From NCBI GenBank assembly GCA_900539655.1, contig UQCR01000008.1, positions 1 to 64,000 on the forward strand: DNA of 64,000 nucleotides, given 5' to 3'. The stretch comes from an uncultured Robinsoniella sp. Lineage in GTDB: Bacteria; Bacillota; Clostridia; Lachnospirales; Lachnospiraceae. The notes below the pieces were generated by a model. It made no database searches and was not told the origin of the DNA. It saw nothing but the letters and a program-made list of their open reading frames with translations. Below, one piece after another: positions 52,788 through 62,159 of this stretch. A program made the position numbers and the translations under genes. Within the stretch, counting starts at the first letter, position 1; each line of letters opens with the position of its first letter.

Positions 52788-54485
52788 ATGACATCAAAAC
52801 AAACCTTATGCGAAGCTGCTTCCGGCAGAATCCCGGCTGATACAGTCTTCAAAAACGGAAATATTATTAATGTATTTACCCAGGAGATCTATACGGCGGA
52901 TGTAGCTGTCTACCAGGGCATGGTTGTGGGCATAGGCACTTATCACGGCAGAACTGAAATCGACTGCAGCGGAAAATATCTCTCCCCGGGTCTGATGGAT
53001 GCCCACCTGCATATTGAAAGTTCCATGGTTACTCCCTGTGAAATGACAAAATCTGTTTTGCCGGATGGAACGACAACACTTATTGCAGATCCCCATGAGA
53101 TGGTAAATGTATGTGGAAGCAAGGCAATTGACTACTTGCTTAAAGCCGCCGCAAAGCTTCCGGTGAATTTATTCGTTATGCTTCCCTCATCGGTGCCTGC
53201 AACCCCCTTTGAAACAAATGGCGCCGAATTTGACGGGGCAGATATCAAGGCATATATGAATCATCCCAGAGTGCTGGGGCTGGGTGAAGTGATGTGCTTT
53301 CCCCAAGTGCTGTCAGGAGATTTTGCCATCTTTGAAAAATTAGAGCTGGCTTGGAATAAAACAGCGGACGGACATGCTCCGGGACTATCCCCACAGGAGA
53401 TTCAAACCTATGCCTGTGCGGGTATTGAGACTGACCACGAATGCATACATTTTAACGAAGCACTTGCTAAATGCCGTGCTGGAATGAAAATACTGATTCG
53501 GGAAGGCAGTGCTGCCAAAAATATGGAGGGCATCATTCCCGGATTAGTAGAAAGCGGAATACCATTAGACCATTTTCTCTTGTGCACCGACGATAAGCAC
53601 CTGGAGGATATCTGGAAAGAAGGCCATATCAGCCACTGCGTGCGTAAAAGCATTGCCCTTGGCATCAAGCCTGCGGCTGCCATTGCCATGGCCAGCATAC
53701 ATACAGCCAGAACCTACGGACTCACCGGTTACGGTGCCATAGCTCCCGGTTATCACGCGGACCTGTTGATTCTGGATGATCTGGAACAATTCACGGTATC
53801 CTCTGTATATAAGGATGGCATCCTGGTAACCCCGCAGTGGATGGAACAGCTGGAGGAGACTGAAATTCCAGAAAACCTGCTGCATACCGTTCATTTTCAG
53901 GAAATTACTACTTCACAGCTGGCATTGCCATGTAAGGGAGACATGCATGTAATTGAAATGGTACCTCATCAGATCCTTACCAAAAATGTGACAGAGCAGC
54001 TGCCTTCCAAAGATGGATACTTCTGCCCGGAAGGCGCATATACGAAGCTATGTGTTGTGGAGAGGCACAGAGGCACTGGAAATATAGCCATCGCACCTTT
54101 AAAAGGCTTTGGCATTCAAGACGGAGCAATTGCCACCACGGTAGCCCATGACAGTCATAATATTATAGCTGCGGGAGACAATGACGAAGATCTCTGCACA
54201 GCTATAAACCACTTAAAAGAGATTCAGGGCGGTTACGTAATCGCATCAAAAGGAAAAGTTCTGGCATCTCTGCCCCTTCCTTTATTTGGCCTTATGAGCA
54301 CAGCATCCGGGAAAGTTACCAGTGAAATCACATCTAAAATGTTAAAACTGGCACATGAAATGGGTATTCCACAATATTTTGACCCATTTATCACATTGTC
54401 CTTTATGGCATTGCCTGTAATTCCGGAAATCCGCCTTACAGACCGGGGACTCTTTGACAGTTCGGCACAGAAGTTCATTGATTGA
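52788..54485 (+). CDS. ade: Adenine deaminase
   Basis: Deaminates adenine to hypoxanthine. The 565-aa amidohydrolase shows the metal site DAHLHIESSM near residue 70, then HPRVLGLGEVM, GIETDHECI, the CTDDKHLEDI Asp motif, and a C-terminal domain with HDSHNI and GGYVIASKG, the signature of the Ade family. AGGAAAGG precedes the ATG. Divergent from the MtmB-like operon and convergent with the secreted protease gene. Together with the neighbouring permease it suggests purine uptake and use. Confidence 0.95.
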   Translation: MTSKQTLCEAASGRIPADTVFKNGNIINVFTQEIYTADVAVYQGMVVGIGTYHGRTEIDCSGKYLSPGLMDAHLHIESSMVTPCEMTKSVLPDGTTTLIADPHEMVNVCGSKAIDYLLKAAAKLPVNLFVMLPSSVPATPFETNGAEFDGADIKAYMNHPRVLGLGEVMCFPQVLSGDFAIFEKLELAWNKTADGHAPGLSPQEIQTYACAGIETDHECIHFNEALAKCRAGMKILIREGSAAKNMEGIIPGLVESGIPLDHFLLCTDDKHLEDIWKEGHISHCVRKSIALGIKPAAAIAMASIHTARTYGLTGYGAIAPGYHADLLILDDLEQFTVSSVYKDGILVTPQWMEQLEETEIPENLLHTVHFQEITTSQLALPCKGDMHVIEMVPHQILTKNVTEQLPSKDGYFCPEGAYTKLCVVERHRGTGNIAIAPLKGFGIQDGAIATTVAHDSHNIIAAGDNDEDLCTAINHLKEIQGGYVIASKGKVLASLPLPLFGLMSTASGKVTSEITSKMLKLAHEMGIPQYFDPFITLSFMALPVIPEIRLTDRGLFDSSAQKFID

Positions 54486-54486
54486 A

Positions 54487-54562
54487 AAAGAGTGCAGATA
54501 TTCCATCCCTCTCAAACAGGTAAATTTACCTGTATTGACAGATTGGAATATCTGCACTCTTT
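54487..54562. terminator. Bidirectional terminator with nested palindrome
   Basis: A perfect 19-bp stem starting AAAGAGTGCAGATATTCCA closes a loop that itself contains the 18-bp palindrome ACAGGTAAATTTACCTGT (54516-54533). A and T runs flank both sides. It separates convergent ade and the C1 protease gene. Confidence 0.9.
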
Positions 54563-54584
54563 GCCGTGAACCCCTACTTACAAG

Positions 54585-57500
54585 CTATTTTTTTATGGTA
54601 ATCTTTTTTGCTTTACAGTACTTTCCGTAAATTTTCTTTCCACAGGAATCCTTTTTATAAGCGCGGACTTTTACATAATAGGTTCTGCCCTTTTTTAATT
54701 TACTTATTTTCTTGCTTGATTTCGTTGTATCCAGGGTTTTTTTACCCTTCTTGAAAGATGCATTTTCTGCGTAAGTGATCTGATATCCCTTTGCGCCCTT
54801 TACACTCTTTATTTTTACTGACATCTGCCCTTTTTTGGAACCGGACAGCTTTATAGATTTTACCCTGGCTGTGGTTACCTTAGACCAATGGGCATACAGC
54901 GTCTGATTCTTCTGCAGGGCTGCTACAGTACCAGAGGTTATCTTCTTTCCACCTTTTTTCGCCGTATACCACCCGTTGAATGCGTAGCCGGATCTGCGCG
55001 GAGCCGGCAGATTGCCATAGCGGTTTCCATTCTTCACCTTAATGGGTGATTTGTCTGATTTTCCGCCATTTCCATTCAGCTTTACCTGAAACTCCGATAC
55101 TTTTTTAGTAGTAACCGACAGAACAGAACTTACGGGACTCATTTTATAAATCTCATTTTCTCTGCCTCTTGCCTGGATTTCATATTTTGTATCCGGCTTT
55201 AGGCCTGCAAACACTCCGTCTGACTGCCAGCTTTTACCCCCGTCAATGGAATATTCCAGCCCATTCACCGTTCTAATTGTAATGGCAGTCTCCGTTATTC
55301 CAATACATACCGGCACAGCAGGTGCCATAGCACTTCGTTTCTCAGTTCTTACATCCAATGCCTGGCTTGCCGGACTTTCCATCTTTTCTGCAGTTCTGCT
55401 TACCCTGGTTATAACCCGGTAAATATGATTTGGCAGCAAACCGCTAAATGTTCCTATTGTCTGCCAATTCTTCCCTTCGTTAATGGAATATTCCTGACCG
55501 GATATTTCTCTTATTGTAATCGTGTCACTTCCTGCCGCCGCAAGCTGTGGTACGCTGGGCACTTCCAGGGAAGACTGCAGCGTCAATACGGCTAATGGCT
55601 CGCTGACAGTGCTTTCCATTGCAGTATCCGACTCCGCCTGCTTTGTAAAGATATAGTACCTGGTCTGATCTTCTAAATGTTCGAATATGCCGCTCTCCTG
55701 CCAGCCTTGCAAGTCTGCATTTTGGCTGCTGTCCGATGTAACGGCATATACCTGCCCCGGTACTGCCCTAACGGTAATGCTGTGATCCAGTATTTCCACA
55801 ATTTCCGGTATCTCAGGCGCTCCGGGTGCGCTGTCTTTCGTGCGCAGGTACAAAATCTCGCTGTTATTTCCTGCCGCAGTATCTTCGGTCTCTGCCACAC
55901 GGGTGACAATCTCATAATCTGTTCCAGGCTTCAGTTCCTCAAAGACTCCGCTGTTCTGCCACTTTGTAAACGCTTCTTCCCCCGGTTCTTTTATACTGTA
56001 TTCCTGATCCGGCGTGGTTTCCACTTCCACAGATACATCGGTACGTTTCAGTACTACAGGGGCTGGGACTGTACCTGGCGCCAGTCTGATTTCAGCCACA
56101 ACGTAATAACTATTGCCGATATTACCAACAGATGCCTGAAGCCCAGCTTCCATATGGGAAATCCCGGTGACCCTATTATCCTCTGAAATTTCTACTGCAA
56201 AAAGCCTGGTTCTGTCTTCGTTATATTCCTGTGGCTTTGGAAAATGCAGCGCCACTTTTTCTTCCCCGGATAAACGAATTTCATTTCCATCTGACAAAGT
56301 ACGAACCTCATAAACTGTGAATAAACCGCCGCCTAATCCACTCAGTTTCTCCCGGATCTCATCATAAATTCCATCTTCTTCATTGCAGAACCTGGCACTG
56401 AATATTGCATCTTTAGGCAGGTAACTGTGGCTGTCCGTTAAAATCACCCCGTTATCTGTCAAAACCGTATCCGGTACGGTAAACCGATACTTATAGTCAA
56501 TGCTGTCCGGTTTTCCTTTTCCCACAACTGTTACAGTTTTACCCTCAAAATCCGCTCTTGGAATTGCAGCTTCCCCGCTATAAATCTGCTCATCTATCCT
56601 GATTTCTACTTCTCCCTGGCCTTCCAAAACGGGATGCAGCCTGACAAATGCAGAAGCCGCAGGCAATGTAACCAGAATTTCCTCTGCATCCGACACATTT
56701 ACGCTGATTCCGCTTTCTATCTCCTGCATTTTAGAATCCAGACTGTCAACTGTAACCGACTGTACCCTGGCTGTAACTGTATTATCCACGGTAAAAGCTT
56801 TAATCATAACATTTCCCGAGTATACCGTTTTACTTTTATAGGGATTATTGGCTAAATCAGTCCAGCCATTTCCTTGATTCCAATAACTCTGTCCTTCCTC
56901 TACCTCTGCATTCGTGAAAGCATCGCCTCCGAATACAGGTGCCGTAGATGCCAGTTCCAGGGGTACATAACTCCCCTTGTCTCCGGTGATTAACTGTACC
57001 ACAGAAAAGCGGTCCCCGGGGTTTAGAACCAGCGGATTTTCTAATTCCAGTGTGTGGTATCCTCCATAAGATACGGTTTCGGTCTGTTCTGCCTCAAGGG
57101 TGCCACTCTCTGGATTGTCCCCTGTGGGATTTTTATAAATACGGAACAGTACCTTTGAGCCCGGCTCTGTTGTAACTGATGACACTGCTTTTAGCGTTTC
57201 ATAGGACCCGGCTGTAAACACATTTGCAACCGAAACCTTACTGCTGGGATACCGTAAGGTACCATAAACGCTTTTCATGCCTAAGTAATCATACTGATAA
57301 TTATGGTCATATTTATATTTTCCATCATCATCCGGCAGATCCAGGTAAAAACTCGTAAATTCACAGACTGACTGATCATAATAGGACAAATAAAAATAAC
57401 CTTCATTTCCCCAGTTTTTCCCCCAGCTGTTCTTTACAATCCATGCACCGTCTCCCGGCGGTCTCCGGCTCTCCAGAAAGTTTTCCGCTGAATAATCATC

Positions 57501-58382
57501 ATCCCAGCCTACAATGGAAACCTCATGATTAGCTGTTAAAAACTGATCTGTATACTGTGCATAGGTCCGGTTATTAATATAAGTACCATTGACCGAGGTC
57601 TGATCCGGCCTGCTTTGGTCTGCATAGTAGGATACATCCACTACCCCGTTATTCATCAGGGCTTTTTTTATGGTATTCACGGCATCCCGGTCCAGGCTGT
57701 ATCCGGTTTTTGCAGTATAGTTTTCAAAAACAGCCGTTCCAGGAAGAAAATCCGCATTTTGCAGATGTCCCACTGAGTCATATAGTTTCTCCTGATCCAC
57801 TGACCAGACCTGGGATTTACTTGTCAGGTACGGTACCTTTGACTCCTCCTCCACACCTGCCCAGGAAGACAACAGTCCGGTAGCAATCTGGCGGTTCCCG
57901 CCCACATCAAAGGGCTGGCCTTTGGTGGAAATAATGCCTTCCCCCTCCTGCTGCTGATAAGAAAACCAGGTTAAATGCCGTTCTGAATAATCGGGCACCT
58001 CTGCATCTGAACTGCCGCTTTCGCTTTTCTGAACCATAGCGGAACTTTCCATAGCAGAGAGCGTACCAAATGCCCAGCAGCTGCCCCAGGGGTTCTGATT
58101 CTTAACCGGTGATGCTAAATCCTGCTGCCGCAAATCAAACTGCTGCGGCAAAACAGATCTGGTCCTGCGCCTGCTTTTCCCCTCATAATTATAATACTGC
58201 TGGTCAACTCCGCTTGGAATGTGGCCCATTATGGAAACTTCCATTTCCTGGTCATTTCCAAGTATCTCCGCTGTCTCAGTTTCAGCCGATACGTTCAGAG
58301 ATGAAACTGCAAAAATTAATGTAAAAAGAGCTGCTGCCCTGGTAAATCTGCTTATACAATGAACTAATTTTTTCCCTTTCAA
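54585..58382 (-). CDS. Secreted papain-family (C1) cysteine protease with surface repeats
   Basis: A 1265-aa exported protease. Signal peptide about 1-33. The papain-like domain (about 80-350) has the full active site: Gln96, Cys102 in NPWGSCWAFG, His286 in NHEVSIVGW and Asn318 in KNSWG. A lectin-like all-beta domain follows (about 350-540). Four related beta modules of about 75-80 aa (about 815-1092) each show a YSI...W...G.F..L.P.T.Y.I pattern. An InlB-type repeat (about 1098-1165) and a Lys-rich Fn3-like module end the protein. No LPxTG motif. The start is a TTG seven bases after GGGAGG. It is 12 bp downstream of the aldo/keto reductase gene. Confidence 0.9.
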   Translation of the reverse strand: MKGKKLVHCISRFTRAAALFTLIFAVSSLNVSAETETAEILGNDQEMEVSIMGHIPSGVDQQYYNYEGKSRRRTRSVLPQQFDLRQQDLASPVKNQNPWGSCWAFGTLSAMESSAMVQKSESGSSDAEVPDYSERHLTWFSYQQQEGEGIISTKGQPFDVGGNRQIATGLLSSWAGVEEESKVPYLTSKSQVWSVDQEKLYDSVGHLQNADFLPGTAVFENYTAKTGYSLDRDAVNTIKKALMNNGVVDVSYYADQSRPDQTSVNGTYINNRTYAQYTDQFLTANHEVSIVGWDDDYSAENFLESRRPPGDGAWIVKNSWGKNWGNEGYFYLSYYDQSVCEFTSFYLDLPDDDGKYKYDHNYQYDYLGMKSVYGTLRYPSSKVSVANVFTAGSYETLKAVSSVTTEPGSKVLFRIYKNPTGDNPESGTLEAEQTETVSYGGYHTLELENPLVLNPGDRFSVVQLITGDKGSYVPLELASTAPVFGGDAFTNAEVEEGQSYWNQGNGWTDLANNPYKSKTVYSGNVMIKAFTVDNTVTARVQSVTVDSLDSKMQEIESGISVNVSDAEEILVTLPAASAFVRLHPVLEGQGEVEIRIDEQIYSGEAAIPRADFEGKTVTVVGKGKPDSIDYKYRFTVPDTVLTDNGVILTDSHSYLPKDAIFSARFCNEEDGIYDEIREKLSGLGGGLFTVYEVRTLSDGNEIRLSGEEKVALHFPKPQEYNEDRTRLFAVEISEDNRVTGISHMEAGLQASVGNIGNSYYVVAEIRLAPGTVPAPVVLKRTDVSVEVETTPDQEYSIKEPGEEAFTKWQNSGVFEELKPGTDYEIVTRVAETEDTAAGNNSEILYLRTKDSAPGAPEIPEIVEILDHSITVRAVPGQVYAVTSDSSQNADLQGWQESGIFEHLEDQTRYYIFTKQAESDTAMESTVSEPLAVLTLQSSLEVPSVPQLAAAGSDTITIREISGQEYSINEGKNWQTIGTFSGLLPNHIYRVITRVSRTAEKMESPASQALDVRTEKRSAMAPAVPVCIGITETAITIRTVNGLEYSIDGGKSWQSDGVFAGLKPDTKYEIQARGRENEIYKMSPVSSVLSVTTKKVSEFQVKLNGNGGKSDKSPIKVKNGNRYGNLPAPRRSGYAFNGWYTAKKGGKKITSGTVAALQKNQTLYAHWSKVTTARVKSIKLSGSKKGQMSVKIKSVKGAKGYQITYAENASFKKGKKTLDTTKSSKKISKLKKGRTYYVKVRAYKKDSCGKKIYGKYCKAKKITIKK

Positions 58383-58394
58383 AAAAAATCCTCC

Positions 58395-59354
58395 CTACGA
58401 AAAATCTGACTTTTCAAATGCAATATCCAGCATCCCCACTGCCTCTTCAATCTGGGCTGTATCCTTTGGCCCATAGAGGGGTATACAAAATGTATCCTGC
58501 TGTGTGAAAAATCCCAATACAATCTGAGATACTGTGGCATTATATTTTTCAGCGAGCCTTTTTACCCGTTCTGCCATCTCCAGATTTTCTTTCCCATAAT
58601 AAGGACTGTCCTTTACTGCTTCGCTGCCTCCGGTTATATACTTGTGGAAGAATCCCCCGCAGACCCCCATATAAGGCATCAGTACATTATCTGCATTCTC
58701 CCGGTGATAAGACAACATCCCATCGTCTACTTTCACCATAGTGTCATCCGACAATGGTCTCATAAATCGCGATCCCAGATTATAAAGTGCCTGATTGGCT
58801 GCAAATCCCCGATATCCCATTTTCTTACAATATGCATCCGCCGCTTCCATACGTTCTGTGTTCCAGTTGGAACAGCCATAATAGCGGATTTTCCCTTCCC
58901 GCACAAACTGTTCCATCACTTCGGTTAATTCTTCCACCGGCTGATTGATATCATCCCGGTGATAAAAATAAAGATCTATGTAATCTGTCTTAAGGGCTCT
59001 CAGGGAAGCCTCCAGATCATGGCGCATATCTTCTCTGCTCATACGGTTCTGATGTAAATCCGGCTTCTCCACCGTCATATCCGGATGTCCGCCTTTCGTT
59101 ACAAGTACCGTTTCATGCCTTTTCTTACTCCTGTGAATCCAGTCCCCGATGACTCTTTCACTTCTTCCGATCTCCGGCTTTACCCAGTCGGAATATACTC
59201 TGGCGGTATCAATCACATTTCCTCCCAGATATAAAAACGTATCAAAAAGCCTGTCTGCTTCCTGTCCGTCAAAGTTTAATCCGGCAGAAGCCGTACCCAG
59301 CCCCAGTGGCAGCACATTTAAATCCGTATTGGGTATTATTACATTTTTTTTCAT
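58395..59354 (-). CDS. Aldo/keto reductase
   Basis: A 319-aa NADPH-dependent oxidoreductase with an AKR TIM barrel. The catalytic tetrad is visible: Asp in VIDTARVYS, Tyr in the same segment, Lys in VLVTKGG, His in DLYFYHRDD. The end IPLYGPKDTAQIEEAVGML is the cofactor-binding region. AGGAGGACCTC precedes the ATG. The gene has a good promoter and reads into the protease gene 12 bp later. The sugar or aldehyde substrate is unknown. Confidence 0.9.
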   Translation of the reverse strand: MKKNVIIPNTDLNVLPLGLGTASAGLNFDGQEADRLFDTFLYLGGNVIDTARVYSDWVKPEIGRSERVIGDWIHRSKKRHETVLVTKGGHPDMTVEKPDLHQNRMSREDMRHDLEASLRALKTDYIDLYFYHRDDINQPVEELTEVMEQFVREGKIRYYGCSNWNTERMEAADAYCKKMGYRGFAANQALYNLGSRFMRPLSDDTMVKVDDGMLSYHRENADNVLMPYMGVCGGFFHKYITGGSEAVKDSPYYGKENLEMAERVKRLAEKYNATVSQIVLGFFTQQDTFCIPLYGPKDTAQIEEAVGMLDIAFEKSDFS

Positions 59355-59386
59355 GAGGTCCTCCTTTGTTATGTGGGTTTTCTTAT

Positions 59387-59415
59387 ATTATAGATGGTAA
59401 AATCTGTTTACACAA
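59387..59415 (-). promoter_or_regulatory. SigA promoter of the aldo/keto reductase-protease transcript
   Basis: TTGTGT, 17-bp spacer, TATAAT on the minus strand, about 33 bp before the start codon. Confidence 0.75.
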
Positions 59416-59456
59416 CCAGAAATCATACCTAAATGATATAATATTTTCTTAAAATA

Positions 59457-59537
59457 AAAGCAGAAAGGATCTGCCCAACCTGTCACTCCCTGTTGTGGGA
59501 GCCGTCTGCTGGCGGGTTACTGCAGTCTTTCTGCTTT
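59457..59537 (-). terminator. Multi-stem terminator-like structure after murF
   Basis: An outer 11-bp stem AAAGCAGAAAG/CTTTCTGCTTT encloses further pairings (CTGC/GCAG, AACC/GGTT, CTCCC/GGGAG). On the minus strand the outer stem is followed by TATTTT. It starts about 70 bp after the murF stop. More complex than a simple terminator. Confidence 0.65.
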
Positions 59538-59607
59538 GACTATATTCGTGCTGTCCACTCATTCATCTTCACAACCTGCCGGCTTAGGAGCCTGTTCACA
59601 GATTGCT

Positions 59608-60978
59608 TTAGAGCTCACGCAGACTATTTACTACATGTTCAAAATGCATCCCATGAGATGCTTTTACCAGAACTGTATCATCTTTTTTTATTAATTCCGG
59701 GAGGACTTCGTCTAAAGAATCCAGGTTTCCTACATAGGCTACTTCCTTGCAGCCCCCTGCCTCTTTCGCTGCCTGCGCCATATTCTTGCTCATTTCACCC
59801 ACGCAGACCAGAAGATCAATTTTATGTTCTGCCGCATATGCACCCACCTCTGCGTGAAGCTGTGCCGCATTTTCTCCAAGCTCGAACATATCCCCCAGAA
59901 TTGCCACCTTCCTCTGATCCGCATCTTTTAATACGTCTAAAGATGCCTTCATTGAAGACGGACTGGCATTATAACAGTCATCTACGATAGTAATGGTATC
60001 TGTCTCAATGATATGGAATCTGCCGCCCAGGGATTCTAGCTTCTCAATCCCTGTTTTAATCTCCTCCATGGTAAGCCCCAGGGTTCTTCCCACTGCTGTG
60101 GCTGCAAGTGCATTCAGCACCATATGGTAACCCGGAATGGGCACTACTGTCTGAAAGCTCTCTCCGCCTGCATGAATCTCGCACTGAATTCCTTTCAGCC
60201 CCCGGGGGGTAATATGGTCTGCATAGACCTCCCTGCCACTTTCCACACCGAAGAAAATAGGTTTAATCCCTTTTACCTCCTGTATTGTGGACAGTTTATC
60301 ATCGTCCCCGTTTAAGATAATCCTGCCGTCTTCAGCAATATAATCAAAGATTTCAGATTTTGCTTTCAATATACCGTCTCTGCTTTTTAAGAATTCCAAA
60401 TGGCACAGTCCGATATTGGTAAGTACACAGATATCAGGCTTTGCTACTTTACTAAGCCTGTGCATTTCACCAAAGTCACTGATTCCCATTTCTAATACTG
60501 CTATTTCATGTTCTTCTCTTAGACGAAACACCGTAAGCGGAAGTCCAAGCTCATTATTAAAATTCCCAAGAGTTTTCAGAACCTTATATTTTTCAGCCAA
60601 TACAGAGGCAATTATTTCCTTTGTGCTTGTTTTTCCAACACTTCCGGTAATCCCCACTACTTTCACAGGCAGCTGCTCTCTGTAATACTCGGCAATATCC
60701 TTTACCGCCTGAAGGGTTGAATCCACCAGAATGTATGGGCCTGCGGGATTTTCCGGTTTTACTTCCACCAACGCCCCCAGGGCTCCCTTTTCAAATATCT
60801 GTGGGAGGAACTGATGTCCGTCCGCACGTTCTCCCTTAACCGCAACAAACAGACAGCCGTCTTCTGCTTTACGGCTGTCTGTTGTAATGCTGGTAACCTC
60901 TGATTCACTTTTTTCTTCGTCTCCGTAATATACGCCCTGACATGCTTTTGCAATCCGGCTTAAAGACATATTCTTCAT
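59608..60978 (-). CDS. murF: UDP-N-acetylmuramoyl-tripeptide--D-alanyl-D-alanine ligase
   Basis: Adds D-Ala-D-Ala to UDP-MurNAc-tripeptide, the last cytoplasmic step of peptidoglycan precursor synthesis. Mur ligase features: ATP loop GITGSVGKTSTKE, the N-terminal substrate domain TTDSRKAEDGCLFVAVKGERADGHQF, the central NFNNELGLPLT, and DDCYNASPSSMKA in the C-terminal domain, all typical of MurF. The ATG at 60978 is used; a TTG four codons upstream is possible. It follows ddl by 38 bp, so the enzyme making D-Ala-D-Ala and the one consuming it are cotranscribed. Confidence 0.96.
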   Translation of the reverse strand: MKNMSLSRIAKACQGVYYGDEEKSESEVTSITTDSRKAEDGCLFVAVKGERADGHQFLPQIFEKGALGALVEVKPENPAGPYILVDSTLQAVKDIAEYYREQLPVKVVGITGSVGKTSTKEIIASVLAEKYKVLKTLGNFNNELGLPLTVFRLREEHEIAVLEMGISDFGEMHRLSKVAKPDICVLTNIGLCHLEFLKSRDGILKAKSEIFDYIAEDGRIILNGDDDKLSTIQEVKGIKPIFFGVESGREVYADHITPRGLKGIQCEIHAGGESFQTVVPIPGYHMVLNALAATAVGRTLGLTMEEIKTGIEKLESLGGRFHIIETDTITIVDDCYNASPSSMKASLDVLKDADQRKVAILGDMFELGENAAQLHAEVGAYAAEHKIDLLVCVGEMSKNMAQAAKEAGGCKEVAYVGNLDSLDEVLPELIKKDDTVLVKASHGMHFEHVVNSLREL

Positions 60979-61016
60979 TTCACTTACCAACCTTCCCTAT
61001 GTGTTATATACGCCTT

Positions 61017-62045
61017 TTATTTCTTTAATGAAACTTCAATCAGCTTTTCGCACAGATCGGCAAATGACATTCCAAGCGCACCCGCTTCCTGGGGCAGGAG
61101 GCTGGTAGGAGTCATTCCCGGCAGGGTATTTGCTTCCAGGCAATACATGTTATCTGCCTCATCCATGAGGAAATCTACTCTGGCATAATTTTCAAGTCTC
61201 AGTACATGATAAGCCAGGACAGCATAATCCTGCATTTTCTTGGTAAGATCTGCTGCAAGCTCTGCCGGACAGGTCTCAATGGTACTGCCTGCCTCATATT
61301 TATTTTTGTAATCATAGAATCCCTGTATCGGTGCAATCTCAATGATCGGATATGCTTCCCCGTCCACGACACCGATGGAAAATTCCCTGCCCTTTACATA
61401 TGTTTCTATGATAATTTCATCTTCATAATAAAATGCATCTTTAACCGCCTGCTCATATTCTTCTGTGGTTCTTGCAATATAGACGCCCACACTGGAACCT
61501 CCACAACAGGTTTTTACCACACAGGGAAGGATCATTCCAATACAATCCAGTGATTTTACGCCCTCTTCCTTTTTCAGCATCACGCTTTTTGGGGTAGGAA
61601 CTCCATTTTCCAGGAACAACTGTTTTGATATTCCCTTATCCATAGCCAGTGCACTTCCCAGATATCCGCTGCCTGTATAAGTAATTCCCAGCAGGTCAAA
61701 AGCTGCCTGGACTTTTCCGTTTTCTCCGTTTTCTCCATGCAGAGCCAGAAAAACTACATCTGCTGACTTGCAAAGTTCCAGAACCATTGGTCCGAAAAAT
61801 TCCTTTTGGGATTTAACCGCTTCTTCCACCTCACTGTCAAAGCTTCTCATATATGCTGCTGCTGCATTTACATCATAGGTTTCTGTAAATGCATGATCTG
61901 CCTGCAGCCCGGTATTTCCAAAAAATACATCCAGTAAAATAGCACGGTGTCCTTTTTCTCTCAATGCCTCACACACTTTTGTGCCGGATACGATGGAGAT
62001 TTCTCTCTCTGTACTGATTCCTCCTGCCAGAACTACAATATTCAT
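61017..62045 (-). CDS. ddl: D-alanine--D-alanine ligase
   Basis: Makes the D-Ala-D-Ala dipeptide for peptidoglycan. 342-aa ATP-grasp enzyme: IVVLAGGISTEREISIVSG at the N-terminus, FLALHGENGENGKVQ, CCGGSSVGV for the phosphate loop, ARVDFLMDE for metal binding, and EANTLPGMTPTSLLPQEA at the active site. Near the end the Tyr/Phe choice that marks D-Ala-D-Ala ligases over D-Ala-D-Lac variants was not examined in detail. CAGGAGGAAGC precedes the ATG. Confidence 0.95.
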   Translation of the reverse strand: MNIVVLAGGISTEREISIVSGTKVCEALREKGHRAILLDVFFGNTGLQADHAFTETYDVNAAAAYMRSFDSEVEEAVKSQKEFFGPMVLELCKSADVVFLALHGENGENGKVQAAFDLLGITYTGSGYLGSALAMDKGISKQLFLENGVPTPKSVMLKKEEGVKSLDCIGMILPCVVKTCCGGSSVGVYIARTTEEYEQAVKDAFYYEDEIIIETYVKGREFSIGVVDGEAYPIIEIAPIQGFYDYKNKYEAGSTIETCPAELAADLTKKMQDYAVLAYHVLRLENYARVDFLMDEADNMYCLEANTLPGMTPTSLLPQEAGALGMSFADLCEKLIEVSLKK

Positions 62046-62159
62046 ATGCTTCCTCCTGATACCTCATTCTTTTCCATAATTCCGCCGGTTTTACCGGCAT
62101 TATTTTTCTTAATCTCTTTGTTCTGAATTACTTTCACTATCCATCCCACCGGCACGCCT

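Noticed and set aside
62085..62110. GCCGG/CCGGC hairpin as terminator of the L,D-transpeptidase gene
   Set aside because: The T-run follows on the plus strand, where no gene ends; on the minus strand no T-run follows.
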